NCBI RefSeq assembly: GCF_034262375.1
Contig: NZ_CP139558.1
Location: 3,348,001-3,412,000, forward strand
Length of the DNA: 64,000 bases
Reading direction: 5' to 3'
Source: Mucilaginibacter sabulilitoris
GTDB lineage: Bacteria > Bacteroidota > Bacteroidia > Sphingobacteriales > Sphingobacteriaceae
In this document: one piece after another, positions 8,382-17,229 of the stretch
Layout of the letters: every line of letters starts with the position of its first letter
Numbering within the stretch: position 1 is the first letter of the stretch
The notes under the pieces: generated by a model
The model's input: the letters and a program-made list of their open reading frames with translations, nothing else
Database searches by the model: none
Told to the model about the DNA's origin: nothing
Made by a program: the position numbers and the translations under genes

Positions 8382-8624
8382 ATGAAGAACAATAATTTTG
8401 AAGCCATACTCGATGCTTACCAGTTAGTAAGCGGAGCCAAGATAAAAGGGAAAAAACAAGACGAAATATTTGAACTAGGTACTTATGATGCTATTAAAAG
8501 GGGATACACCCTGTATCCTTTAGAGCATGGTATTAAGTACGATGACTTTAGTGTTATCATTTCTGAAAAAGAATTAAAGAATAATTTTTTGATTGAAGGA
8601 GCAAAGGCTGCTATAGCTGCTTAA
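8382..8624 (+). CDS. Small protein of unknown function behind the ABC operon
   Basis: 80 residues if translation starts at ATG 8382; the frame stays open upstream to 8322, inside the end of the ATPase gene, and another ATG lies at 8367. I chose 8382 because MKNNNFEAILDAYQ gives a clean start and avoids overlap. The protein is soluble and mixed helix/strand (ELGTYDAIKRGYTLYPLEHG, DDFSVIISEKELKNNFLIEG). I recognise no family. Its position 34 nt after the ATPase stop suggests co-transcription with the transporter. Confidence 0.55.
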   Translation: MKNNNFEAILDAYQLVSGAKIKGKKQDEIFELGTYDAIKRGYTLYPLEHGIKYDDFSVIISEKELKNNFLIEGAKAAIAA

Positions 8625-8636
8625 TTCAAAGCAAGG

Positions 8637-8741
8637 GAGACGCATGTAATGCGCCTCTACGAGTTTGTGCTATTATAGAGACGCATCACATGCGTCTCTA
8701 TAAGTTCATGCTGTTATAGAAGCGCATCACATGAGTCTATC
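8637..8741. repeat. 41-bp tandem repeat with internal palindrome
   Basis: Three units start at 8637, 8678 and 8719, exactly 41 bp apart; the third is truncated. Each begins with an imperfect palindrome, clearest in unit 2 (GAGACGCATCACATGCGTCTC), followed by a spacer such as AAGTTCATGCTGTTATA. The copies have diverged by a few bases. They lie in the 386-bp gap between 8624 and 9011. Apart from the repeat I see only AT-rich sequence there. Confidence 0.85.
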
Positions 8742-9010
8742 AACTATCTCTTCATCAGCCTTGTTTCTACCCATTTTGCATTCTCAGGCAATAAGCGTAT
8801 TTTTGTAAAAAAATAAATGATGCTGTTTAATAATTCATTCTGCGTAAAAAACGTGATGTGGTCTTTGGGGGCACGGCAGAAGAGTTATGCATCAATGTTA
8901 CTCTTCGCAAGTCCGGTTTAGCAAATATCTTTTACACCCGGCAGAATTTTACATCATTATTTATTGAATTTAAAGTTTGCATCAGGCAAGCTTAGTACAC
9001 TATTAAATTT

Positions 9011-9532
9011 ATGGACACTTATTATACTATCGAAGAAAAGTATCTGCAGGCCCTTGACAAATTATCATACGGAAAAACTACCAAAGGACTAAAGTTACTG
9101 AACGAGATTATCAGCAATGACCCTTTATACGCGCGTGCACATCACCAGTTAGGCATTATATATTATTACGAAATTAAAGATTACCAAACGGCAGGTTATC
9201 ATTTTAAAACCTGTATGGAGCTTGAACCTTCATTCCCGGATAATTATATACACTATCTTGATCTGCTTGTGTTTTTGAACATGGAGAAAACGGTGCTCAG
9301 TGTATCGGCCAAGGCCTTGAACACTACAGGGGTTGATACAGCGGGCATTTATGAATTGCTGGGCCTGTTTTATGAAAAGAACAAGCAATGGGCAAATGCC
9401 ATGACTAACTATCATAAAGCATTTATGGATGTAACCCATAATAAAGACAAGGCAGATATTGAACAAAGCCTTAAACGCGTACGCTCAAAAATGGAACATA
9501 CATTGGCTTACACTTATCATATTACTGAATAA
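9011..9532 (+). CDS. Cytoplasmic TPR-repeat protein
   Basis: 173 residues with no signal peptide. At least three tetratricopeptide-like helical pairs are visible: YLQALDKLSYGKTTKGLKLL (residues 11-30), ARAHHQLGIIYYYEIKDYQT (about 44-63) and IYELLGLFYEKNKQWANAMT (near 115-135). It is probably a small protein-binding scaffold; the partner is unknown. It converges with the cytochrome c gene, with a hairpin terminator between. Confidence 0.75.
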   Translation: MDTYYTIEEKYLQALDKLSYGKTTKGLKLLNEIISNDPLYARAHHQLGIIYYYEIKDYQTAGYHFKTCMELEPSFPDNYIHYLDLLVFLNMEKTVLSVSAKALNTTGVDTAGIYELLGLFYEKNKQWANAMTNYHKAFMDVTHNKDKADIEQSLKRVRSKMEHTLAYTYHITE

Positions 9533-9550
9533 GGAGCCTAAATCTTCTTC

Positions 9551-9573
9551 AAGAGCCTTTAGCTCTTTTTATT
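9551..9573 (+). terminator. Hairpin terminator after the TPR gene
   Basis: AAGAGC (9551-9556), loop CTTTA, GCTCTT (9562-9567), then a T-rich tract. It is placed for the plus-strand TPR gene and overlaps the last codons of the convergent cytochrome c gene, whose stop is at 9559-9561. Confidence 0.55.
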
Positions 9574-10014
9574 ATTCGCTCTTACAGTCTTAACCTGGGC
9601 TACCGTGATGGCCGGGGCTTTATTGCCAAAGCTGTTGCGTACAAAAGTTAGTACATTAGCAATTTCCTCGTCCTTTAAAAAATCATGAGAGGCCATGCTG
9701 TTAGAGTATGTTTCTCCATTGATTTCCACATCTTCATTAAAGCCGTTTAAAACAATTTTTATAAGTTTTGTTTTATCGCCTAAAACATAGGTGGTTTTAA
9801 CCAGAGGCGGATTCATGTGCGGTACACCCAAACCATCGGCCTGGTGGCACGATACGCAATATTGGCTGAACACTTTTTGTCCGGCGGCTATGGAAGCCTT
9901 CAACCCAAGAGGCCTGCTTTTTTTTAAAGGAGCTTTATGTTTGGTTTGTGCGTGCAAACCGGCAGCGAGTAATACAAATGTTAGTATTAGAAAAGGGGCT
10001 TTTTTTAAGTCCAT
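9559..10014 (-). CDS. Periplasmic c-type cytochrome
   Basis: 151 residues. A signal peptide (cleavage near Ala22, LLAAGLHA) precedes a single haem-binding motif CVSCH at residues 53-57; a Met in NSMASHDF is the likely second haem ligand. The class I fold is supported by the C-terminal helix DEEIANVLTFVRNSF. Its start overlaps the stop of the sugar dehydrogenase by one base (10014), so the two are co-expressed. The cytochrome most likely takes electrons from the dehydrogenase. Confidence 0.9.
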   Translation of the reverse strand: MDLKKAPFLILTFVLLAAGLHAQTKHKAPLKKSRPLGLKASIAAGQKVFSQYCVSCHQADGLGVPHMNPPLVKTTYVLGDKTKLIKIVLNGFNEDVEINGETYSNSMASHDFLKDEEIANVLTFVRNSFGNKAPAITVAQVKTVRANNKKS

Positions 10015-11327
10015 TATTGTTTTTTATAAGTTATTTTGTAAATAGTTCCCTGGTTATCGTCGGTTACATAAATTGATCCATCAGGGCCTTGCGCCAATCC
10101 GCATGGGCGATGATCGGCACGGCCCGACGCTGTATTTGCGGCAGAGCCTGCAAAACCATTGGCAAATACTTCCCATTGGCCGGATGGTTTTCCATCTTTA
10201 AACGGTTGAAACACCACAAAGTAGCCTGCCTGTGGTTCAGGTGCGCGGTTCCACGAACCATGAAAAGCTATAAAAGCGCCATTCTTGTATTTTTCGGGGA
10301 ACTGGTCGCCGGTATAAAACAGTAAACCGTTAGGGGCAAGGTGACCAGGGAAAGCTGCCACCGGATCAATAGCATCCTGACCGCCTTCTTTTTTACCATC
10401 ACCGCCATATTCGGGCATTAATATTTTCTTATGCTGTTCCTGATCATAGTACATATAAGGCCAGCCGGCATTGTCCCCTTTTTTTAGCGCATACATACAC
10501 TCGGCAGGTAAAATGGCTGATTGCTGGGTGGTAAACATATCGGGGAACAGATCATGTAACTGATCGCGGCCATGCTGCATTACAAAAAGCTGGTTGTTTT
10601 GCTGGTTCCAGTCGAGCCCGACAACATTACGCAGACCTGTGGCATAACGTACGCCATCGCCATAATGCTGGTTAAGTTTATCGGCCTTAAACTGCCATAT
10701 ACCACCAGCCGAATCTAAAATAGGGCAGCCTTTTTGACCCGGAGAACCCTTTTTACGATCTTCTATCTGGCAGGAGTTAGAGTAAGCACCTATGTTTACA
10801 TAAATGTTGCCATCGTTATCAAGCGTAATGGCTTTGGCTTCATGTTCGCGACGACTTAACAGGCCGGTAACAATTTTTTCGGGCTGATCGGGGCTGATCA
10901 CCTCATTTTGCGCATTCAGTTTATAACGGAATACCTCCTCATCTGACGAGGCATACAGATATCCATTTTTAACATAAACGCCGGTGCCGCCATAAGTGCC
11001 AAAGCCAGTTTTTACCGTTGCTTTATCGCCTTCCTGATGTAAAAATAAAATGCTTTTGCCGTTTTTGGCACGGCTTAATTTAACATAAATATCGTTTTGC
11101 GGGGTAAGGGCAATTTCACGTGTACCGCCAAGTTTGTCGGCAATAATGGCCGCGTTAAACCCTGCGGGTAATTTCAATCCTGCACCACCATCTGTTATTG
11201 GCGAGTTAGTACCCGGATTGGAATTATTGTGATTAGCAGGATCATTGCTTTTGCAGGCGTTAAACACTATAAATCCAACTACGGCCATAAGCGGCAGTAA
11301 TACGGAGCGCAATTTTCTGTTCTTCAT
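10014..11327 (-). CDS. PQQ-type sugar dehydrogenase (GSDH/sorbosone dehydrogenase family), lipoprotein
   Basis: 437 residues. The signal MKNRKLRSVLLPLMAVVGF ends in a lipobox (FNAC, Cys25), so it should be membrane-anchored on the periplasmic side. The mature part is a six-bladed beta-propeller of the glucose/sorbosone dehydrogenase group: LPAGFNAAIIAD, GYLYASSDEEVFRY, LRNVVGLDWN, ECMYALKKGDNAGWPYMYYD, PNGLLFYTGDQFPEKY, GLAQGPDGSIYVTDDNQGTI. Such enzymes oxidise sugars with PQQ as cofactor. No PQQ synthesis genes are in view, so the cofactor would come from elsewhere. The cytochrome c gene follows directly and is the probable electron acceptor. Confidence 0.85.
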   Translation of the reverse strand: MKNRKLRSVLLPLMAVVGFIVFNACKSNDPANHNNSNPGTNSPITDGGAGLKLPAGFNAAIIADKLGGTREIALTPQNDIYVKLSRAKNGKSILFLHQEGDKATVKTGFGTYGGTGVYVKNGYLYASSDEEVFRYKLNAQNEVISPDQPEKIVTGLLSRREHEAKAITLDNDGNIYVNIGAYSNSCQIEDRKKGSPGQKGCPILDSAGGIWQFKADKLNQHYGDGVRYATGLRNVVGLDWNQQNNQLFVMQHGRDQLHDLFPDMFTTQQSAILPAECMYALKKGDNAGWPYMYYDQEQHKKILMPEYGGDGKKEGGQDAIDPVAAFPGHLAPNGLLFYTGDQFPEKYKNGAFIAFHGSWNRAPEPQAGYFVVFQPFKDGKPSGQWEVFANGFAGSAANTASGRADHRPCGLAQGPDGSIYVTDDNQGTIYKITYKKQ

Positions 11328-11587
11328 GGCAATTAATTTACGGTTATCAAATTAAATAAATATACAGTGAATCAGGAAATCTGTTTTGTAGTAATGCTAT
11401 GACAAAGACATTTATTCATAGATACGGTAACGTAAACGCTATGAGATAATGCTTTTGAAATTAAATTCTATTTATAAGTTAAGTGCTAAAATAAAATTCT
11501 GTTTTATAATGATTTAAGCACAGGTAATTAAAACGGATTAAACCATTGCTTTGGTAAGCCGTCATAACTGTATAAAATTTAACAATT

Positions 11588-12280
11588 ATGAAGAAGTTAA
11601 TTATATTATCAGCAATAGCAATGGGCGCCGTGTTTTATACTAATAACGCAAGTGCTCAAATATCTATACATCTGGGTGTAAACATTCCTGTGCACCGTGT
11701 ATATGTACCCGCCCCGCGCCCGGTAGTGGTTGAAGAAGCCCCTGTTTATGATGATGCAGATTACGGCGATGATTATTATTATCTGCCAGAGGTAGAGGCT
11801 TACTATAGCGTTCCTAACCACTGTTACTATTATAATAACGGAAGCGCCTGGATCAGCGCGGCTTATTTGCCCGGAGCCTACAGGGATTATAACTGGCGCA
11901 CTGCTGTAAGGTATGAAGTACGTGCCTCACGCCCTTACCTGCGCCACGATTTTTACAGGTCAAGATGGGGTGGTTATGCCGGCGACCGCAACAACTGGGC
12001 GCACCGTTTCGACAGAAGGTATAACGGTGGCGGATATGCTTATCAAAACCACGATAATCGCGGATGGGGCAGGGATGATCACAACCGCGGCAACTGGAAT
12101 AACAGGTCAAATGACGATCACAACCGCGGTAATTGGAATAACAGACCAAATCAAAATGATAACCGCAACCGTGGTAACTGGGGCGGCCAGCATTCAGACA
12201 ATCATAACAACGGCGGACGTGATCGCGGTAACAACGAACACTTTGCGCAAAACAGGATAGGTTATGGTGTGCGTCACTAA
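11588..12280 (+). CDS. Secreted Asn/Arg/Gly-rich repeat protein
   Basis: 230 residues. A signal peptide (MKKLIILSAIAMGAVFYTNN, cleavage after ASA) is followed by a Tyr/Asp-rich segment (DDADYGDDYYYLPEVEAYY) and a conserved-looking core with a Cys (VPNHCYYYNNGSAWISA). The C-terminal third is low-complexity, with the unit DDHNRGNWNNR repeated (residues around 163-190) and degraded copies after it. Many Bacteroidota encode such envelope proteins; the function is unknown. A strong terminator follows. Confidence 0.75.
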   Translation: MKKLIILSAIAMGAVFYTNNASAQISIHLGVNIPVHRVYVPAPRPVVVEEAPVYDDADYGDDYYYLPEVEAYYSVPNHCYYYNNGSAWISAAYLPGAYRDYNWRTAVRYEVRASRPYLRHDFYRSRWGGYAGDRNNWAHRFDRRYNGGGYAYQNHDNRGWGRDDHNRGNWNNRSNDDHNRGNWNNRPNQNDNRNRGNWGGQHSDNHNNGGRDRGNNEHFAQNRIGYGVRH

Positions 12281-12333
12281 AATAACAGTATTGTAATTAG
12301 CTTTAAAATTCAATCTCAATATATATTTTAGGG

Positions 12334-12362
12334 AGACCGCCTGTTATGGGCGGTCTTTTTTT
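12334..12362 (+). terminator. Strong intrinsic terminator
   Basis: AGACCGCC (12334-12341), a seven-base loop, GGCGGTCT (12349-12356), then an unbroken T run. It ends the gene at 11588-12280. Confidence 0.85.
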
Positions 12363-12469
12363 GTGGGTTTTTATTTTTGCTTCTTTTCACTCTTTACGGA
12401 TGTTTAATGTGATAATCATTATTTGACTTTTTATTCATATTTATAATCAACTTATACTCAAAAGGCTCT

Positions 12470-12498
12470 TTTGTGTTTCCATTTATATCATATATTTG
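12470..12498 (+). promoter_or_regulatory. Candidate Bacteroidota promoter of the LacI gene
   Basis: TTTG at 12470-12473, a 17-bp spacer, then TATATTTG at 12491-12498, matching the -33/-7 elements of Bacteroidota sigma factors (TTTG and TAnnTTTG). The spacer is at the short end of the usual range. It lies 20 bp before the TTG start. Confidence 0.45.
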
Positions 12499-12518
12499 GA
12501 TAAATAACATTAAGGATT

Positions 12519-13532
12519 TTGAAGAAGAAATTATCTATTGTTGATATTGCCAATAGCCTGAACATATCTAAAACAACCGTCTCGTTCATTTTAAATGGCC
12601 GGGCACGGGAAAAAAGAATAAGTGAAGAGCTGGTGGAACGTGTTTTAAAATATGTTAAAGAGGTTGGCTATAAACCAAACTCACTGGCTAAAAGTTTACG
12701 TACGGGAAAATCAAATACTATAGGTTTATTGGTGCAGGATATATCCAATAACTTTTATGCTACCATTGCCCGCCAAATAGAAGATCTGGCGTATAAAAAC
12801 GGTTATAAAATTATTTACAGCAGTACCGAAAACGACACCCAAAAAACCCAGGAGCTGATAGCCATGTTTCGCGACCGGCATGTTGATGGTTATATTATTG
12901 TGCCGCCCGAAGGTATTGAAGAGGATATCCGCTCCCTGATTAAGGATGGCCTGCCGGTGGTGATGTTTGATGGATATATACCCAAAGTGAAAACCGATTA
13001 TGTAGTGGTTGATAATTTATTCAGTACCTATAACGCTACCCGGTATCTGGTTGATAAGGGGCATAAGCATATTGCTTTTATCACCTTTAAATCCGGACAA
13101 ACCCAAATGATAGAGCGGCTTGATGGTTACAAACAGGCTATGAAGGAGAGTAAAAATCCAACGCTTATTAAAGAGATTGATTTTTTACAGGAAGATAAGC
13201 CGATGATAGACCCGGTGCGTGATTTTTTGAATGAACACAAGGAAATTGATGCCATTTTGTTTGGGAATAACCGCCTCAGTATTTTCGGTCTTAAAGTTCT
13301 CAGAGATTTGAACAAACGGGTACCCGAGGATGTTGCTTTAATTTCTTTTGACGATTATGAGTTTTTTGAATTGTACAATCCATCTGTAACGGCTATAGCA
13401 CAACCCATTGGCGATATTGCCGACAATGTGATCAATATATTATTACGACGGCTGAACACATCAAACGACAATGATTCAAAAGAGCATATTACCTTACATA
13501 CAACATTAAAAATCCGGAAGTCTACAGAGTAA
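12519..13532 (+). CDS. LacI-family transcriptional regulator
   Basis: 337 residues. The N-terminal helix-turn-helix is LSIVDIANSLNISKTTVSFI (residues 5-24), with the hinge region near GYKPNSLAKSLRTGKSNTIG. The rest is a periplasmic-binding-like sensor (IGLLVQDISNNFYATIARQI, DGYIIVPPEG, VISFDDYEFFELYNPSVTAI-type end). The only start that keeps the HTH intact is TTG at 12519, giving MKKKLS. Family members usually sense sugars. No sugar genes adjoin it, so its targets are unknown; it might act on a distant locus. Confidence 0.9.
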   Translation: MKKKLSIVDIANSLNISKTTVSFILNGRAREKRISEELVERVLKYVKEVGYKPNSLAKSLRTGKSNTIGLLVQDISNNFYATIARQIEDLAYKNGYKIIYSSTENDTQKTQELIAMFRDRHVDGYIIVPPEGIEEDIRSLIKDGLPVVMFDGYIPKVKTDYVVVDNLFSTYNATRYLVDKGHKHIAFITFKSGQTQMIERLDGYKQAMKESKNPTLIKEIDFLQEDKPMIDPVRDFLNEHKEIDAILFGNNRLSIFGLKVLRDLNKRVPEDVALISFDDYEFFELYNPSVTAIAQPIGDIADNVINILLRRLNTSNDNDSKEHITLHTTLKIRKSTE

Positions 13533-13754
13533 TTATTGAATTACATGGTGAAGAAAACTTACGTTCATCATTATTCATTGAGCTTGGTTCTTCGACACTT
13601 TTGGTAGTGAATGAAACCGCTTCTTTTTTTACCTGTGTTTCAAATCAAACTGCTCTGGGTTCGCCTTGATTACAAAAGGCAATTCCTTTCCCGTATAATT
13701 GTTATTTATCAATAATTTGTTATTTTGGAATAAAAATCGCAATCAGCGTATTAC

Positions 13755-16700
13755 TTGAATCCAACCCTATTTCATATCAGCTGGTATAACCTGGTGGCGG
13801 TGGGAATATTTTTCGCTGGGCTGACACTTGCGCTGCTTTCAGGATTTGCGCAAAGGCCTAATCGTGCTGCGAACCGGTTTCTGGCGATGGCGCTTGGCCT
13901 GACCGTATCGGTGTTAGCAGGGTTGCCCGTATCGTGTTTGCTAGCGCTCGGGCCGCTGCTCTATTTTTACGTACGCCGGCTGACACAACCGGAGTGGCGG
14001 CTCAACCGAAAAGATTTATGGCAGCTATGTTCGTTGGTTCTCATCACTTTCGCACCGCGGTGGCTGATCTTTTCCTCCGTTCTGCCGTATCTGTTCCTGT
14101 CACATCGCCTGATACAACAGTATTATAACCGCCTTCAGCCGGTGCTGATGGACAAATCCCGTTTTGCTTTTCGCTGGCTCGACCGCGTACTCTGGTTGCT
14201 CGCTGTGTTGTGTATCATCTGGCTATTTAACGATTTTGCCGGTATTGGTGTCGCAATAACCCTGATCGGCGTGACAGCAGCGGTGCTATTAAAGCGGGAT
14301 GAAATCAACCTGCTGCAAGCGCCGGCAGCCAGACCGGAAGGAATACAGAAAAAAGGCAGATGGCTGAAAGAACAGATGCTCGCCGGACGTTTCTATACGG
14401 ACGCCGAGCTGACCTTGGCTTCGCTCGCGGTCAAATTAGGTATCCATCCGCATGAATTGTCCCGGATTATCAATCTGGGGTTGAAGAAGAGTTTCAGCGA
14501 CTTTATTAACGAATTACGGGTCAGAGAAGTAGCCCGGAAAATGCAGGAACCAATATATGACCGACTGACACTGCTGGGCATCGCCTGGGAATCCGGCTTT
14601 AATTCGAAAACAACCTTTAACCGCGTTTTCAAAGAAATCACCGGTAAAACGCCGCTGGAGTTTAAAAATACCTTAAAAAAAGAAGTGCCAATTGATAAGT
14701 TGGTACTTCGTTCAACCACGAGCCCGGTAATATTGCACCACGAAAAACGCAATTTTATGATCCGGAATTATTTTAAGATAGCTTGGCGCAGCCTGCTGAA
14801 CAACAGCGTATCCTCTTTCATTAATTTATCCTGCCTTTCTATCGGCATGGCCGTAGCCATGCTGATCGGGCTTTGGATCTATGATGAGGTTTCCTATAAC
14901 CGCTCCTATGCACATTATGACCGGATCGCTCAGGTGATGGTTCATGCCACGTATGACGGTACAATCAACACCATCAGTTCCAATCCTTTGCCCCTTGCCG
15001 CGGAACTGCGGTCCACGTACGGCAACAATTTTAAACAGGTAGTCGTCTCGACCGCTACGGAACAGCACCGGATCGTTTCGGGTGACAAGCAATTTGACGA
15101 ATCCGGCAGGTACATGGAACCAAGTGTAACCGGTATGCTTACGCTAAAAATGAACTACAGGTCCCGCGCAGGCCTCGACGAACCCAATACTATCCTGCTT
15201 TCGCAGCACCTGTCAAAGAAGTTGTTCGGGGAGGCCGACCCGGTCGGACAGATCATCAGTATCGATAAAAAGCAAACGGTCAAAGTCACCGGGGTTTACG
15301 AGGATCAGCCCGACAATTCCGAATTCAGGGACCTCGGCTTTATCGCGCCTTTTGACCTGTATCTCGCCGCGCATGACTGGGCCCGCAAGACAGAAAATAA
15401 CTGGAGCAGTCAATTTGTGATGATCTACACCGAATTGAATGACCATACTCGCCTTGACCAGGTCTCGGCAAAGATCAGGGACAGTAAATTAAGTCATGTG
15501 AGCGGCGAACAGGCAGTGCGCAAGCCCATTGTGTTCCTGCAACCGATGAGCCGCTGGCATTTATACAATCAATTTGAGAACGGGGTAAACGTGCGCAGCG
15601 AGGCCTTGAAATATGTATGGTTCTATGGCATTATCGGCGTATTTGTGTTACTGTTAGCCTGTATCAATTTTATGAACCTGAGTACCGCCCGCAGTGAGCG
15701 GCGCGCGAAAGAAGTGGGTATCCGTAAGGTGATCGGCTCAGGCCGCGGCCAGCTCGTCGCGCAATTTTATACTGAGTCGGTGCTGCTGGCCTTTTTAGGA
15801 TTTGTACTGGCCATTGCCCTGGTGGCTTTGAGCTTACCCTGGTTTAATGGCATTGCTGGTAAAGCGATGGATATACCCTGGGCAAACCCGCTTTTCTGGC
15901 TCAGCGGGCTCAGCTTTGCTTTAGTAACGGGTTTACTTGCCGGTAGCTACCCGGCGCTTTATCTGTCGGCTTTTAAACCGATCAAAGTGCTCAAGGGCAA
16001 CTTTCGTGTCGGCCCCCAGGCCGCAGTTCCACGACAGGTGCTGGTCGTCTTACAGTTTACCGTCTCCATCGCCCTCATCATCGGAACGATCGTTGTTTAC
16101 CAGCAGATCCGTTTTGCCCAGGACCGTCAGGTCGGTTACTCGCGTAAAGACCTGGTCAGTATCAATCTCGCCGGGGAGATGCAGGCTAAATATGACGTAC
16201 TCCATAACGAACTGAAATCTGCAGGTGCGGTAATGGACATGGCGGAATCCTCCAGTCCGCTCACCAGCATCTGGTCGACCAGCACAGATTTCGACTGGCC
16301 GAGCAAGGCGCCGGATGTGAAGCAAGAGTTCGGCACGATAGCGGTCAGCAGTACATACGGTAAAACGGTCGGCTGGCAGTTTTCGTCCGGAAGAGATTTT
16401 ATCGCTGCCTCAACGAGCGATTCCAGCGCATTTGTGATCAACGAGACCGCTGTTAAAGCGATGGCACTGAAAGACCCGTTGAATGCCGTGATCAAATCCG
16501 GCGGGGAAAGCTATCGCGTTATCGGTGTCGCCAAGGATATGGTGATGGAATCCCCCTTCAAACCGGCCTCGCCAACCCTCTTTTTTCTCAAAGGCGACCG
16601 GAACTGCCTGTTGCTCAAATTAAACCCGGCTTTAAGCGCGCAGGCAGCACTTGGAAAAGTGCTGAATGTTTTTAAGCGGGTCGCGCCCGGCACCCCGGTT

Positions 16701-17138
16701 GATTTTAAATTCGTGGATGAAGCCTATGCCGCTAAGTTCGCTGCAGAAGTACGGATCGGCAACCTGGCGGGTTGTTTTGCCGGGCTGGCGATACTCATCA
16801 GCTGTCTGGGTCTGTTTGGCATGGCCTCCTTTATGGCCGAGCAGCGCATCAAAGAAACGGGTATCCGAAAAATTTTGGGCGCATCGGTATTTAACTTATG
16901 GTATTCACAGGCGCTTGGTTTCGTTAAACTTGTCCTTGCGGCATTCTTGATCGCTGCACCATTGGCCTGGTATTTCATGCATAACTGGCTTGATAATTAT
17001 CAGTACCGCATTTCTTTATCCTGGTGGATATTTGTAATTGCCGGCGGCGGGACGGTTTGCCTAACCTTGTTAACGGTGAGTTATCAAGCGGTTAAAACAG
17101 CGCTGACCAGTCCTGTAAAAAGCCTGAGGAATGAATAA
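13755..17138 (+). CDS. Fusion of membrane AraC-type regulator with FtsX/MacB ABC permease
   Basis: A single open frame of 1127 residues. Residues 1-200 hold several membrane segments and match the opening of Bacteroidota membrane-bound AraC regulators (FHISWYNLVAVGIFFAGLT, ANRFLAMALG). Residues 213-310 are a full AraC helix-turn-helix (YTDAELTLASLAVKLGIHPH, LTLLGIAWESGFNSKTTFNR). At Met335 (ATG 14757) a classic permease start follows (MIRNYFKIAWRSLLNN), then two MacB-type periplasmic domains and FtsX modules to the end (VFVLLLACINFMNLSTARSE; ISCLGLFGMASFMAEQRIKE). The frame is unbroken and starts at TTG. Sampled rows are G+C-rich (66 of 120 bases at 15961-16080) beside 18 of 60 at 18001-18060, hinting at transfer. 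No dedicated ATPase adjoins. Met335 might also serve as a separate start. Confidence 0.88.
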   Translation: MNPTLFHISWYNLVAVGIFFAGLTLALLSGFAQRPNRAANRFLAMALGLTVSVLAGLPVSCLLALGPLLYFYVRRLTQPEWRLNRKDLWQLCSLVLITFAPRWLIFSSVLPYLFLSHRLIQQYYNRLQPVLMDKSRFAFRWLDRVLWLLAVLCIIWLFNDFAGIGVAITLIGVTAAVLLKRDEINLLQAPAARPEGIQKKGRWLKEQMLAGRFYTDAELTLASLAVKLGIHPHELSRIINLGLKKSFSDFINELRVREVARKMQEPIYDRLTLLGIAWESGFNSKTTFNRVFKEITGKTPLEFKNTLKKEVPIDKLVLRSTTSPVILHHEKRNFMIRNYFKIAWRSLLNNSVSSFINLSCLSIGMAVAMLIGLWIYDEVSYNRSYAHYDRIAQVMVHATYDGTINTISSNPLPLAAELRSTYGNNFKQVVVSTATEQHRIVSGDKQFDESGRYMEPSVTGMLTLKMNYRSRAGLDEPNTILLSQHLSKKLFGEADPVGQIISIDKKQTVKVTGVYEDQPDNSEFRDLGFIAPFDLYLAAHDWARKTENNWSSQFVMIYTELNDHTRLDQVSAKIRDSKLSHVSGEQAVRKPIVFLQPMSRWHLYNQFENGVNVRSEALKYVWFYGIIGVFVLLLACINFMNLSTARSERRAKEVGIRKVIGSGRGQLVAQFYTESVLLAFLGFVLAIALVALSLPWFNGIAGKAMDIPWANPLFWLSGLSFALVTGLLAGSYPALYLSAFKPIKVLKGNFRVGPQAAVPRQVLVVLQFTVSIALIIGTIVVYQQIRFAQDRQVGYSRKDLVSINLAGEMQAKYDVLHNELKSAGAVMDMAESSSPLTSIWSTSTDFDWPSKAPDVKQEFGTIAVSSTYGKTVGWQFSSGRDFIAASTSDSSAFVINETAVKAMALKDPLNAVIKSGGESYRVIGVAKDMVMESPFKPASPTLFFLKGDRNCLLLKLNPALSAQAALGKVLNVFKRVAPGTPVDFKFVDEAYAAKFAAEVRIGNLAGCFAGLAILISCLGLFGMASFMAEQRIKETGIRKILGASVFNLWYSQALGFVKLVLAAFLIAAPLAWYFMHNWLDNYQYRISLSWWIFVIAGGGTVCLTLLTVSYQAVKTALTSPVKSLRNE

Positions 17139-17229
17139 GTTTGTGGCAAACTATAGGCTATAGTGGTTGTTCCGGCATGAATGGCGGCTCCCAAGAGGTC
17201 ATCAAAAAAAGATTTTATTATTCATAAGC

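Noticed and set aside
8351..8395. A 14-codon frame (MAKKLYGEWYYEEQ) overlapping the start of the small gene behind the ABC operon
   Set aside because: Too short and overlapping a better frame; no evidence that it is translated.
11853..12149. Cys/Arg-rich antisense frame opposite the Asn/Gly-rich secreted protein
   Set aside because: A by-product of low-complexity repeats; no start context or homology.
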